DNA of 8,112 bases from Rhodospirillaceae bacterium (GCA_018663165.1 JABJES010000304.1:1-8112); one strand, 5' to 3'. Positions 1 to 6,212 are shown, counted from the stretch's first letter. Numbers and translations: made by a program. Notes: generated by a model from the sequence alone, not told the origin.

Positions 1-311
1 AGCGCCAACGGGTCGCCATTTCCCGCGCCCTGATGACGGCGCCGCATCTTCTGTTGCTCGACGAACCGACCTCGGCCCTTGATGTGGGGGTTCAGGCGGA
101 GATCCTCAACCTGCTGATGAGTTTAAAAACCGAAACTGGGCTGACCTATATCCTGGTCAGCCACGATCTCGGGGTTATTGCCCATATGTGTGATCGGGTG
201 ATGGTCATGAAAGGGGGTGAAAAAGTCGAGGAACTTGCCACCTCAAGCCTGCGGGCGCGCCGTGCCATAAACCCCTATACAAAGGCGCTGATTGCAGAAA
301 GCCGCCTTTGA
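1..311 (+). CDS. Peptide-type ABC transporter ATP-binding protein, 3' end only
   Basis: This is the C-terminal part of a cytoplasmic ATPase subunit that powers an importer of the oligopeptide/dipeptide/nickel class. The reading frame enters the window at base 3 and gives 102 residues. The first residues (RQRVAISRAL) are the helix that follows the ABC signature. Then come the Walker B motif LLLLDEP with the catalytic Glu at visible residue 21, the D-loop SALD, and the H-loop VSHD with its His at visible residue 54. The tail NPYTKALIAESRL resembles the ending of DppD/DppF-like and fused two-cassette ATPases, but it stops early, without the Cys-containing oligopeptide C-terminal extension. Walker A lies outside the window. 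The stop is 9 bases from the stop of the convergent nudF gene. The substrate cannot be told from this fragment. Confidence 0.93.
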   Translation, partial: RQRVAISRALMTAPHLLLLDEPTSALDVGVQAEILNLLMSLKTETGLTYILVSHDLGVIAHMCDRVMVMKGGEKVEELATSSLRARRAINPYTKALIAESRL

Positions 312-320
312 TCTAAGATT

Positions 321-965
321 TTACGTCCATTTCCGGCGGATATCCGCCCGGTTAAGCGCCAGCCAGAAGAGCGACATGACGGCTGCTGCATTGGCAATGA
401 CCCCTGATTTGACCAGGCTGTAAGCCTCTTCAAAGGACAGGACGATGACCCGGATATCCTCATCCTCGTCGTCACAACCGTGGATGCCTTCTGCATTTGT
501 TGAATCGACCCGGCCGCAAAATAACACCGTACATTCAGATGTGCCGCCGGCACTGGCCAGATAGTTGCTGATCGGCACCAGATCAGACACCTGACAACCG
601 CATTCCTCTTGTGTTTCCCGCACAGCCACCTGTTCAGGGGTTTCGCCGTCCTCGATAATTCCGGCGATGATTTCAATCAGCCACGGGTGACGGCCTGCGG
701 CATAGGCGCCAATGCGGAATTGCTCGATCAGCACAACCGTGTCGCGCAGGGGGTCATAGGGCAGAACGGCGCAGGCGTTACCGCGTTCGAACATCTCGCG
801 GGTGAATTCCCGGCTCCAGCCGCCGGCATGGAGCTTGTGGCGTAGACGATAGCGGTCCATGCGGAAATAGCCGCGAAAAACTTCCTTTTTTTCGAGAATT
901 TCGAAATCATCCGTCCCAAAGTCTGAAAGGGGGGAGGCCGGTGTTTTTGTTTTCTTTTCGCTCAT
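321..965 (-). CDS. nudF: ADP-ribose pyrophosphatase, Nudix family (NudF/AdpP type)
   Basis: This cytoplasmic Nudix hydrolase of 214 residues probably splits ADP-ribose or related nucleoside-diphosphate sugars into AMP and a sugar phosphate. The Nudix box is complete: G102, E108, R116-E117, E120-E121 and G123 follow the GX5EX7REUXEEXGU pattern. The N-terminal part (residues 25-45, VFRGYFRMDRYRLRHKL) and the blocks WLIEIIAG, YLASAGGTSE and AEGIHG match what I recall of E. coli NudF, and the length is close to the family's usual size of about 210. The ATG at 963-965 is kept because the family's N-terminal strand is already covered, although the upstream AAGG sits only two bases from it and is a poor ribosome site. 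The tellurite-resistance protein TrgB belongs to the same subfamily, so a stress role is possible. It is transcribed divergently from the lipoprotein gene. Confidence 0.9.
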   Translation of the reverse strand: MSEKKTKTPASPLSDFGTDDFEILEKKEVFRGYFRMDRYRLRHKLHAGGWSREFTREMFERGNACAVLPYDPLRDTVVLIEQFRIGAYAAGRHPWLIEIIAGIIEDGETPEQVAVRETQEECGCQVSDLVPISNYLASAGGTSECTVLFCGRVDSTNAEGIHGCDDEDEDIRVIVLSFEEAYSLVKSGVIANAAAVMSLFWLALNRADIRRKWT

Positions 966-1083
966 TGCCTTGAAAATGACCTATTTCTACCTGAACTTAC
1001 ACAATTCCTTACTGTGGTCTCACTATAGCTTCAGATTGAACCGGGGAGCCTGTGTCATCAAGGACAATCCTTTTTTGGCCTTT

Positions 1084-1112
1084 TTGACAGAACTCTAATT
1101 CACATCTGGCAT
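1084..1112 (+). promoter_or_regulatory. Possible sigma-70-type promoter for the lipoprotein gene
   Basis: A perfect TTGACA (1084-1089) is followed after 17 bases by TGGCAT (1107-1112), which matches TATAAT at only three of six positions. It lies about 60 bases upstream of the GTG start in the 207-base divergent region. The -35 box is convincing and the -10 box weak, so this is tentative. Confidence 0.3.
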
Positions 1113-1160
1113 TGGGCTCTGGCTTGGCCTAGTTTTCTGGAAAGTGCATCGATAAAAAAG

Positions 1161-1165
1161 GGAGG
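1161..1165 (+). promoter_or_regulatory. Ribosome binding site that fixes a GTG start
   Basis: GGAGG stands 7 bases before the GTG at 1173. It supports this non-ATG codon as the start of the lipoprotein gene and places the signal peptide in frame. Confidence 0.75.
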
Positions 1166-1172
1166 CATCAAA

Positions 1173-2105
1173 GTGCCCGCAAAGAAAGTTAACCGTTCAT
1201 TCCCGTTAAATATTTCGAGCTTGTCGCTGGCGCTTGTTTTTGCGCTGCCTCTGGCCTTGGTCCTGTCTGGTTGTGATGACAAACCGGAGGGCAACTGGGA
1301 TGTTCCTGTTTTAAGTAAAGCCTGGTCGGTGGATGGTTTTGCCCAGCCCGAATCGGTCATTTATGATCTCAAGGACGAGGTTCTCTATGTCTCCAATGTT
1401 GCCGGCAATCCCAATGACAAGGACGGCAAAGGTTTCATCTCGAAAATCCGGCCGACCGGCGAGATGATCGAAGAGATGTGGGTTGAGGGTCTCAACGCGC
1501 CCAAGGGAATGGCGATTTTTGATCGCACACTCTATGTCGCCGATATCAATACCCTGGTTGTTATTGATCTTGCCGACAAGTCAGTGCGCCGCTTTGAGGC
1601 CATAGATGCGATTTTCCTCAATGACGTCGCGGTTGACGCAAACGGTCGTGTCTATGTGTCCGACATGATGGATAATGTGATTTATCGCCTCGATGGAGAG
1701 AATTTCTCGACCTGGATCAAGTCCGGCGTTCTTGATAATCCCAACGGTCTTTTCGCTGAAGAAGATCGTATCGTTATCGGCGCCTGGGGACCGATCAGTG
1801 AAGGATTCAACACCACCCGGCCCGGTAATCTGAAAACCGCTTCTATGGACGGCCAGACCCTTGCCGATCTCGGCAGCGGCGCGCCGATCGGTAATCTTGA
1901 CGGGGTTGAAGGCGACGGTTTTGGTAATTATTTCGTCACTGACTGGATGAACGGAAAGCTTCTGTTTGTTCGCGCCGACGGCTCGTTCGAGGAACTGCTC
2001 GATCTCAACCAGGGCAGTGCTGACCTCGCCTATATACCTTCTCAAGGCCTTATCGTCATTCCGATGATGAATGACGGAAAGATTGTTGCCTATAAAGTCG
2101 AATAG
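1173..2105 (+). CDS. SMP-30/NHL-like beta-propeller lipoprotein
   Basis: This exported lipoprotein of 310 residues probably faces the periplasm. It has a basic N-terminus, a hydrophobic stretch (about residues 15-31) and a lipobox LSGC with the lipidated Cys at 34. The next residue is Asp, which in E. coli holds lipoproteins in the inner membrane. After it come six similar blades, visible as repeated strands at about 59-76 (PESVIYD...LYVSNV), 110-125 (PKGMAIFDRTLYVADI), 149-174 (LNDVAVDANGRVYVSD), 189-205, 241-266 and 281-309. This pattern fits the six-bladed SMP-30/gluconolactonase/LRE or NHL folds. Catalytic metal ligands of gluconolactonase could not be assigned, so it may be a binding protein rather than a lactonase. 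It starts with GTG behind a good GGAGG and ends just before a strong terminator, so it is probably a single-gene unit. Confidence 0.8.
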   Translation: MPAKKVNRSFPLNISSLSLALVFALPLALVLSGCDDKPEGNWDVPVLSKAWSVDGFAQPESVIYDLKDEVLYVSNVAGNPNDKDGKGFISKIRPTGEMIEEMWVEGLNAPKGMAIFDRTLYVADINTLVVIDLADKSVRRFEAIDAIFLNDVAVDANGRVYVSDMMDNVIYRLDGENFSTWIKSGVLDNPNGLFAEEDRIVIGAWGPISEGFNTTRPGNLKTASMDGQTLADLGSGAPIGNLDGVEGDGFGNYFVTDWMNGKLLFVRADGSFEELLDLNQGSADLAYIPSQGLIVIPMMNDGKIVAYKVE

Positions 2106-2143
2106 GCTAAAAAATCATCCGGCGGAAGGATGTCAGAACGTAA

Positions 2144-2177
2144 AAAGACCCCGCTGGTTTGTTCCAGCGGGGTCTTT
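2144..2177. terminator. Bidirectional rho-independent terminator
   Basis: A perfect 14-bp GC-rich stem (arms 2144-2157 and 2164-2177) encloses a 6-base loop. The AAAGA at one end and TCTTT at the other give U-rich tails in both directions; on the minus strand the 3' end continues as TTTTTAC, making that side stronger. It sits 38 bases after the lipoprotein stop and about 55 bases after the end of the minus-strand unit, so it can serve both convergent transcripts. Confidence 0.9.
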
Positions 2178-2232
2178 CGTTTGTGCCTCTGGGCCAGGTT
2201 TTAAAGTGGCTCTGGCATATCATTATAACGTT

Positions 2233-2373
2233 TTAGTGTGTATGGCCGTGGCCAGAATCTATGCCACCACCTGTGCCGAAGATTACGATTGAAAAAACAG
2301 CAATCGCAATCGCGATAATACCCGCGGCGACAAGAAATTTCGGGTTACCAAGTTTGCTGGTTAAGTTTTTCAT
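2233..2373 (-). CDS. 46-residue membrane microprotein with a His-rich C-terminus
   Basis: This small single-pass membrane protein is of unknown function. The open frame extends upstream to 2472, but that part overlaps the preceding gene and reads like a non-coding shadow. The true start is the ATG at 2371-2373, which has AAGGA 8 bases upstream. The protein has a short basic N-terminus (MKNLTSKLGNPK), one hydrophobic helix (about residues 13-32, LVAAGIIAIAIAVFSIVIFG), a flexible GTGGGIDSG linker and the tail HGHTH. The basic N-terminus predicts that the tail faces the periplasm, where its three histidines could bind a metal ion. It is the last gene of the minus-strand unit, starting 11 bases after the stop of the anchor-protein gene, which suggests translational linkage. 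I recognise no family. Confidence 0.7.
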   Translation of the reverse strand: MKNLTSKLGNPKFLVAAGIIAIAIAVFSIVIFGTGGGIDSGHGHTH

Positions 2374-2384
2374 GTGGGTTTTCC

Positions 2385-3044
2385 TTACTCTATATGTTTG
2401 ATGTTGGTGTATTCGCCGTTTGTTTGCAGCGTAACGGTGATCGTCTCTGGTGTGCGGTTCCTCCAAAACCATCCGTGATTGCCGTCAAACGCGGCCACTA
2501 AAACGCCTTCGCTCTTTTGTTGAGAGCCTTTGCTATAGTTGTGATAGTCGATGTTCAGTTCTTTTGAATCGCCGTGAATATCAAAATTTGCGCGCCCCCC
2601 ATCTGTCCACCATGTGTAGTTGACCTGCTTTCCCTTATCCATTTTGACTTTGATCTCCGTGCCTTCATTGGGGGCAAGTGTGACTTGCATTTCATGGTTC
2701 AAAAGATTTGCTGCGGGTGGGTCAGCTTCTGCTTTTGAAACAATATTCATTTCATCTTGTTTTTGTTTCACGGTCACTTCCTGCACATCGACCGCGGCGG
2801 CTGATTGCTTTGCCCGTTCCAAAGCCCGTTCAACAGCCGCTTCCTCGGCCAGCGAAACTTTTATCTCACCCATTTTCTTTAGGCCGATAGCATTGCCTAT
2901 TCCTGTCGGATCAATGCCGTATTCTGCCGGAAGTACAACCGTTACCAACAACGCCCCGGCGGTGATCGCCGCCAGAACGGTTGATTTAATGAGCTTTCCC
3001 GTCGATGGAATATCCAGATTTGAAGGTATGTTTTTATTATACAT
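2385..3044 (-). CDS. Membrane-anchored periplasmic protein next to a HupE-like gene ('transmembrane anchor protein')
   Basis: This protein of 219 residues has one membrane helix near the N-terminus (about 19-39) and a large periplasmic part. After the helix comes a PAEYGIDPTGIG segment (39-50), then a helical, charged stretch (about 58-105, with Ala/Glu/Lys-rich coiled-coil character) and a beta-rich C-terminal domain (about 118-217) ending in GNHGWFWRNRTPETITVTL. The paired aromatics, His190 and the strand pattern suggest a beta-sandwich, perhaps GOLD-like; that is inference. I recall proteins of this layout called 'transmembrane anchor protein' beside HupE/UreJ genes and metal-resistance loci. 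The ATG at 3042-3044 has GGAG 7 bases upstream. It follows the HupE-like gene by 38 bases and precedes the microprotein gene, so all are probably cotranscribed. Its exact role is unknown; it may present metal to the permease or organise it. Confidence 0.75.
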   Translation of the reverse strand: MYNKNIPSNLDIPSTGKLIKSTVLAAITAGALLVTVVLPAEYGIDPTGIGNAIGLKKMGEIKVSLAEEAAVERALERAKQSAAAVDVQEVTVKQKQDEMNIVSKAEADPPAANLLNHEMQVTLAPNEGTEIKVKMDKGKQVNYTWWTDGGRANFDIHGDSKELNIDYHNYSKGSQQKSEGVLVAAFDGNHGWFWRNRTPETITVTLQTNGEYTNIKHIE

Positions 3045-3082
3045 GGGGTGTCTCCTCTAGAGAATTTGATGGAATAAATTGG

Positions 3083-3808
3083 CTATGAAACGAAATAGCC
3101 TGTGATCTGGTATCCCATTAGGAGAAAACCCAGCATCATCATGACGGCATTGGCAGAATAAGCATGGCGCAGGAAACCGCCTGCTTTTCGCCAGTAGGTG
3201 ATTGCAATAAGAATGCCGACCAGAGCCAATATCTGGCCTATCTCGACACCAACATTGAAGAAGATGAGATTGGCAAGAAGGCCATCTGGAGATATCTCAT
3301 AATCGAGAATCTTCGTTGCTAGACCAAAGCCGTGGAATAGCCCGAAAATAAAGGTGGCGGCTTTTGTGTTGGGTTGGAACCCGAACCAGCGTTGAAAGGC
3401 GCCCATATTGTCCAGCGCCTTATAAACGACTGAAAAGCCGATAATGGCATCAATGATATAGGGACTGATTTTGATGTCCATCAACACGCCAGACAGCAGG
3501 GTAATAACGTGACCGACGGCGAACAGAGTGACGTAAATTCCCACATCTTTGGGGCGGTATAAAAAGAAAACAACACCGAAGAGAAACAATAAATGATCGT
3601 ATCCGGTCATCATGTGTTTGGCGCCCAGATAGATAAATTCGATCGCCATTACCCCGGTAATTTCCTGAATGTAGCCTTTATCACCCTCCGTAACGCCGTG
3701 AGCCAAAGCATCGGTCATAATCCCGAAGCTGGCGACCAGAAGGATTGCCAAACCTGAAAAGGCAAGCAGACGTTTCTGGCCTGTAAAAAACTGAAGAAGT
3801 TTGGTCAC
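3083..3808 (-). CDS. HupE/UreJ-family membrane protein, probable Ni/Co-type metal permease
   Basis: This polytopic inner-membrane protein has 241 residues from the chosen start. A signal peptide (about 1-36, ending ALA before His37) is followed by hydrophobic helices and the hallmarks of the HupE/UreJ_2 family: GYDHLLFLFG (Asp71-His72), a His in FAVGHVITL (His100), VVYKALDNMG, FGLFHGFGLA (His159) and NVGVEIGQ (Glu189). HupE and UreJ proteins are known or thought to bring nickel, sometimes cobalt, into the cell for metalloenzymes; the metal here is not shown by the sequence. The GTG at 3806-3808 is preferred because GGGAG lies 9 bases before it and the signal peptide then has normal length. 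An in-frame ATG at 3863-3865 would add 19 residues, some encoded by that ribosome site, and has no clear ribosome site of its own. It is the second gene of the minus-strand unit. Confidence 0.85.
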   Translation of the reverse strand: MTKLLQFFTGQKRLLAFSGLAILLVASFGIMTDALAHGVTEGDKGYIQEITGVMAIEFIYLGAKHMMTGYDHLLFLFGVVFFLYRPKDVGIYVTLFAVGHVITLLSGVLMDIKISPYIIDAIIGFSVVYKALDNMGAFQRWFGFQPNTKAATFIFGLFHGFGLATKILDYEISPDGLLANLIFFNVGVEIGQILALVGILIAITYWRKAGGFLRHAYSANAVMMMLGFLLMGYQITGYFVS

Positions 3809-3817
3809 TAAAAGATT

Positions 3818-3822
3818 CTCCC
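3818..3822 (-). promoter_or_regulatory. Ribosome binding site favouring the GTG start of the HupE-like gene
   Basis: On the minus strand AAGGGAG precedes GTG (3806-3808), with GGGAG nine bases upstream of it. The sequence lies inside the longer reading frame that would start at 3865, where it would encode Glu-Arg-Glu, so it argues against the longer form. Confidence 0.6.
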
Positions 3823-3916
3823 TTTCAAGAGTTCTATTTTTTAGAAAATTTTTAAGGGGGGGCATGACCGAGATGGGTCAAGAATGCCGGCGGATGCTGG
3901 GCACAAGCATAACGCC

Positions 3917-3937
3917 CCGGATTGTCTTTAAATCCGG
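3917..3937 (-). other. Stem-loop across the stop codon between the first two genes of the unit
   Basis: Arms CCGGATT (3917-3923) and AATCCGG (3931-3937) form a perfect 7-bp stem with a 7-base loop that holds the TAA stop of the His-rich protein gene (3928-3930). No T-run follows on the minus strand, so it is not a typical terminator. It may stabilise or process the mRNA between the two genes. Confidence 0.45.
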
Positions 3938-4383
3938 AGACGCCGTGTTGTCAGATAAAGGGAAGTATCAGGGCGAAATATTCGCCAATCATAATCCGGC
4001 GGTCCACGATTTTGTGTGAAGGCAAGTTCAAAGCCCTGCTGTGGCAAGAAATTGGCCGCCGCCAAAAATTCAATATTCTGAGAGTCCCGAGCCGGAGCCG
4101 TTAAGACAACTTGTTTCGGGGATCGAAGATCAACATGCAGGTAATCGCTAAAATATGTCAGAACATCTATATTTATAACGTGATGAAGGCTTTCCTGCGT
4201 TCCTTCACTATGGCCATGAGAGGCGTTGCCAAGGCCGTATCTTTGGCTTGTTGAGTGGGTGCTGATTTGATGATGTGATTTTTGATAATCATGAACCGCG
4301 TGGGCAACGCCATGGGGAAGCCACGGCAAAAATGCGGGTAAAGCCAGCAATAAAAACAAGGAGAACGCAGCAATTTTTTTCAT
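3928..4383 (-). CDS. His-rich exported protein, unknown function
   Basis: This protein of 151 residues has a clear signal peptide: MKK, a hydrophobic core (about 4-22) and a likely cleavage after AHA near residue 29. The mature N-terminal part is rich in histidine (His31, 37, 38, 43, 56, 58, 67 and 68 after the cleavage site), including HH and HGH groups, so it could bind a divalent metal in the periplasm. A more ordered middle (HHVINIDVLTYFSDYLHVDL, 67-86) and a C-terminus ending PDTSLYLTTRRLRI look conserved in type; I recall similar endings in small proteins of alphaproteobacterial metal-resistance loci, without being sure. The start lacks a good ribosome site but gives a textbook signal peptide. 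It is the first gene of the minus-strand unit, 119 bases before the HupE-like gene, with a stem-loop at its stop. No known domain is recognised. Confidence 0.7.
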   Translation of the reverse strand: MKKIAAFSLFLLLALPAFLPWLPHGVAHAVHDYQKSHHQISTHSTSQRYGLGNASHGHSEGTQESLHHVINIDVLTYFSDYLHVDLRSPKQVVLTAPARDSQNIEFLAAANFLPQQGFELAFTQNRGPPDYDWRIFRPDTSLYLTTRRLRI

Positions 4384-4405
4384 GCATTGCGGTTATATAA
4401 ACTTT

Positions 4406-4417
4406 TTTAGATCTAAA
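4406..4417. promoter_or_regulatory. 12-bp perfect palindrome upstream of the putative metal unit, possible operator
   Basis: TTTAGATCTAAA is a perfect palindrome 23 bases upstream of the first gene's ATG. A TATAAA (minus strand, plus positions 4426-4431) just upstream could be a -10 box, which would place the palindrome near the transcription start, where repressors often bind. No good -35 box is seen, so the promoter assignment is weak. Confidence 0.3.
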
Positions 4418-4483
4418 CCAGCTTATTTATAGCAACCATCACCGGCCAGCCGTCTTTCGGCCCTGATGATCTTTTGAAAATTT

Positions 4484-4978
4484 TTAAAACTTAGCTCTTT
4501 GCCAAATAGTTGTGCCGTCTTGATCTGCGATTGTTGATGTGAATGTACCATCCATGTTGTGATCAGCTTTAATCATGATTTCATAAAAATTTATGGATTC
4601 ACGACGGGGGCCATCCTCTACAACGTGAAGAAACAACCGGTCTTTAGTGAAGTAATTTTGTTCCAGGCATCCCTCCACGACTCCTCTTGTTCGATCTTTT
4701 CCAATATATTCTTTCTCTCCGTTTGAAGAAGTTTCATGAATTTTTTCAATAGTACCCTGAACCCGGTTTCCTTCGCGCCAGAGTATCGCCATATACCTTA
4801 AAACTCTTCCTTCATATGGTTGGTATGATGCCTTTGTCGTGTGCGTCTCGAAATACCAGTGCCCCACAATATTTGGGTATGGAAAAAATTTTTCACGGAT
4901 CCAAAAGAAAAGAAGGGCGAGTATCGAGCCTCCTATTACTGTGGCTATGATGTCTGAAATTAGATCGTCAAAGCTCAT
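4484..4978 (-). CDS. Membrane-anchored beta-rich protein, unknown function
   Basis: This hypothetical protein of 164 residues has one membrane helix at the N-terminus (about 7-27, IATVIGGSILALLFFWI) followed by basic residues (REK), so the rest should lie in the cytoplasm. From residue 36 on it is made of alternating strands: IVGHWYFET (a lipocalin-like GxW at Gly39-Trp41), VLRYMAILW, VQGTIEKI, RTRGVVEGC, RLFLHVVEDG, FYEIMIKA and the closing GTFTSTIADQDGTTIWQR. This looks like a small beta-barrel tied to the membrane. The layout recalls membrane beta-barrel effectors of anti-phage systems such as Cap15, but those have two membrane helices and a cyclase partner, neither of which is seen here. 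It lies 64 bases after the arsM-like gene in the same direction and is AT-rich. The ribosome site is weak, so the start is uncertain. Confidence 0.65.
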   Translation of the reverse strand: MSFDDLISDIIATVIGGSILALLFFWIREKFFPYPNIVGHWYFETHTTKASYQPYEGRVLRYMAILWREGNRVQGTIEKIHETSSNGEKEYIGKDRTRGVVEGCLEQNYFTKDRLFLHVVEDGPRRESINFYEIMIKADHNMDGTFTSTIADQDGTTIWQRAKF

Positions 4979-5042
4979 CTGTTTTACTTATCTGTTTGTG
5001 ACGGGTAACAATATTTAGTTTCGACGGACGTTCTCTGTTGCC

Positions 5043-6212
5043 CTAGTCGCAACAGCTTTCATCGCTCTCACCGCCATTACAGCAATCCTCGATTACCTCC
5101 GTCGTTACGTCGTAACCGGCCCCCTTGGTTTCGCGGGGGTGGCGTTTGACGTTGCGGCGACAGTCAAATTCCTCCGCCTTGTCCGGATCGACCGCTTCCA
5201 TGGGCGGCACCGGGATGATCTGGTCTGCGTAGGGGGCGGAAGTGTACAGCCGAAAGGTTTTTTCGCACACAGCCATGCGTTCGCCGCGCTCCAGGGTATG
5301 GCCGTCATCGTCGAGCACCTTGCGCCAGGGGCCGGTGTAAATCACTGCCTGATTATGGTCCATGCAGGGGCCAGCCTTGCCCTTATAGGCGGTTACCGTA
5401 ATTGAGCGGAAATCAATTCCCTCGATTGTTCGCCAGGGGCTTTCATCGCGCTTGGCCACCTCAATACCGTGAAAGCCAGCCTCTTCAAAGGCGCGTAAAA
5501 AGGCACGTTCCTGATAGGCCCCGGACAGGCATCCAGACCATAATTCCGGGTCTTTACGCATATTTTCGGGCACCACTTCATCGCTGACGATATCGGAAAT
5601 AGCAACCCGGCCGCCGGTTTTCAAAACCCGGTACATCTCGGAAAACAACTGGGCCTTATCTTCCGTGTGGACCAGATTAAGCACACAGTTGGAGACGATC
5701 ACGTCGATGGAATCCTCCTTGATGAGGGCAGGGGCGGTGGCGCGAAAATGCTCAAAGGCCTGAAGCCCGTCAAAATCAGCTATCGGGTTATCCTCGACAT
5801 AACGGGCCATTGCCGTGACGTCGGTTTTTAAATCCTGGATATGGCCGCGCCGAAAGGTGACGTTATCCCAACCGATCGTTTCAGCCAGTTGAGTGCGGTA
5901 TTTTTCAGCCAGCTCCAGCATCGCTGGATTGAAATCAACGCCGATGACGCGCCCCGATGGTCCGACAATCTGGGAAATGATGTAACAGATCTTGCCGCCC
6001 CCTGAGCCCAGATCGAGAACCGTCTCGCCCTCACGCACATAACGTGAAGGGTCGCCACAGCCGTAATCGCGCTCAAGAATCTCGGGCGGAATAACTTTGA
6101 GGTATTGGCTGTCGTATTCGACCGGACAGCACAGGGCCTCTTCGCGCTCTTGAGAGGCGTTGGCATAACGTTTGAGAACTTCTTCTTCCGGATTCATCGG
6201 CACGACGTTCAT
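5043..6212 (-). CDS. arsM: ArsM-like arsenite S-adenosylmethyltransferase with Cys-rich tail
   Basis: This cytoplasmic enzyme of 389 residues probably methylates trivalent arsenic using S-adenosylmethionine. The SAM-binding core shows motif I VLDLGSGGG (65-73) and GVDFNPAMLELA (91-102). The cysteines expected for As(III) binding are present: Cys28/Cys29, Cys52, Cys176 in SNCVLNL and Cys228 in SGCLSGA, matching the four-Cys plan of algal ArsM. The C-terminal domain (about 276-325: DHNQAVIYTGPW, LDDDGHTLERGERMAVC) corresponds to that of ArsM/AS3MT. Two oddities stand out: an insert of about 30 residues (about 132-162) before the SIDVIVSNC strand, and a tail with Cys351, 377-378 and 387-388. No arsR or pump gene lies nearby. 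M1 is favoured by GAGG 11 bases upstream; M6 is an alternative. It follows the PAP2 gene by 98 bases in the same direction. Another soft-metal or metalloid substrate is possible. Confidence 0.8.
   Translation of the reverse strand: MNVVPMNPEEEVLKRYANASQEREEALCCPVEYDSQYLKVIPPEILERDYGCGDPSRYVREGETVLDLGSGGGKICYIISQIVGPSGRVIGVDFNPAMLELAEKYRTQLAETIGWDNVTFRRGHIQDLKTDVTAMARYVEDNPIADFDGLQAFEHFRATAPALIKEDSIDVIVSNCVLNLVHTEDKAQLFSEMYRVLKTGGRVAISDIVSDEVVPENMRKDPELWSGCLSGAYQERAFLRAFEEAGFHGIEVAKRDESPWRTIEGIDFRSITVTAYKGKAGPCMDHNQAVIYTGPWRKVLDDDGHTLERGERMAVCEKTFRLYTSAPYADQIIPVPPMEAVDPDKAEEFDCRRNVKRHPRETKGAGYDVTTEVIEDCCNGGESDESCCD

Noticed and set aside
1060..1076. Small hairpin AAGGA/TCCTT followed by T residues
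   Set aside because: The stem has only 5 pairs with little GC and lies in the divergent promoter region, where no transcript needs to end.
2374..2472. Upstream extension of the microprotein frame to an ATG at 2472
   Set aside because: Most of it overlaps the anchor-protein gene, its residues look like a shadow frame, and a good ribosome site sits at the internal ATG.
2620..3060. Plus-strand open frames of 60-146 codons opposite the anchor-protein gene
   Set aside because: They mirror the minus-strand gene, which has a ribosome site, a membrane helix and family resemblance; the plus-strand products look random.
3842..3854. GAAAATTTTTAA appearing both near 3844 and near 4476
   Set aside because: It is low-complexity AT sequence in AT-rich DNA with no flanking similarity, so it does not mark an insertion or attachment site.
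4447..4463. GGCC/GCCG inverted repeats after the 4484 stop, considered as terminator
   Set aside because: Stems are only 4 pairs and no T-run follows on the minus strand.
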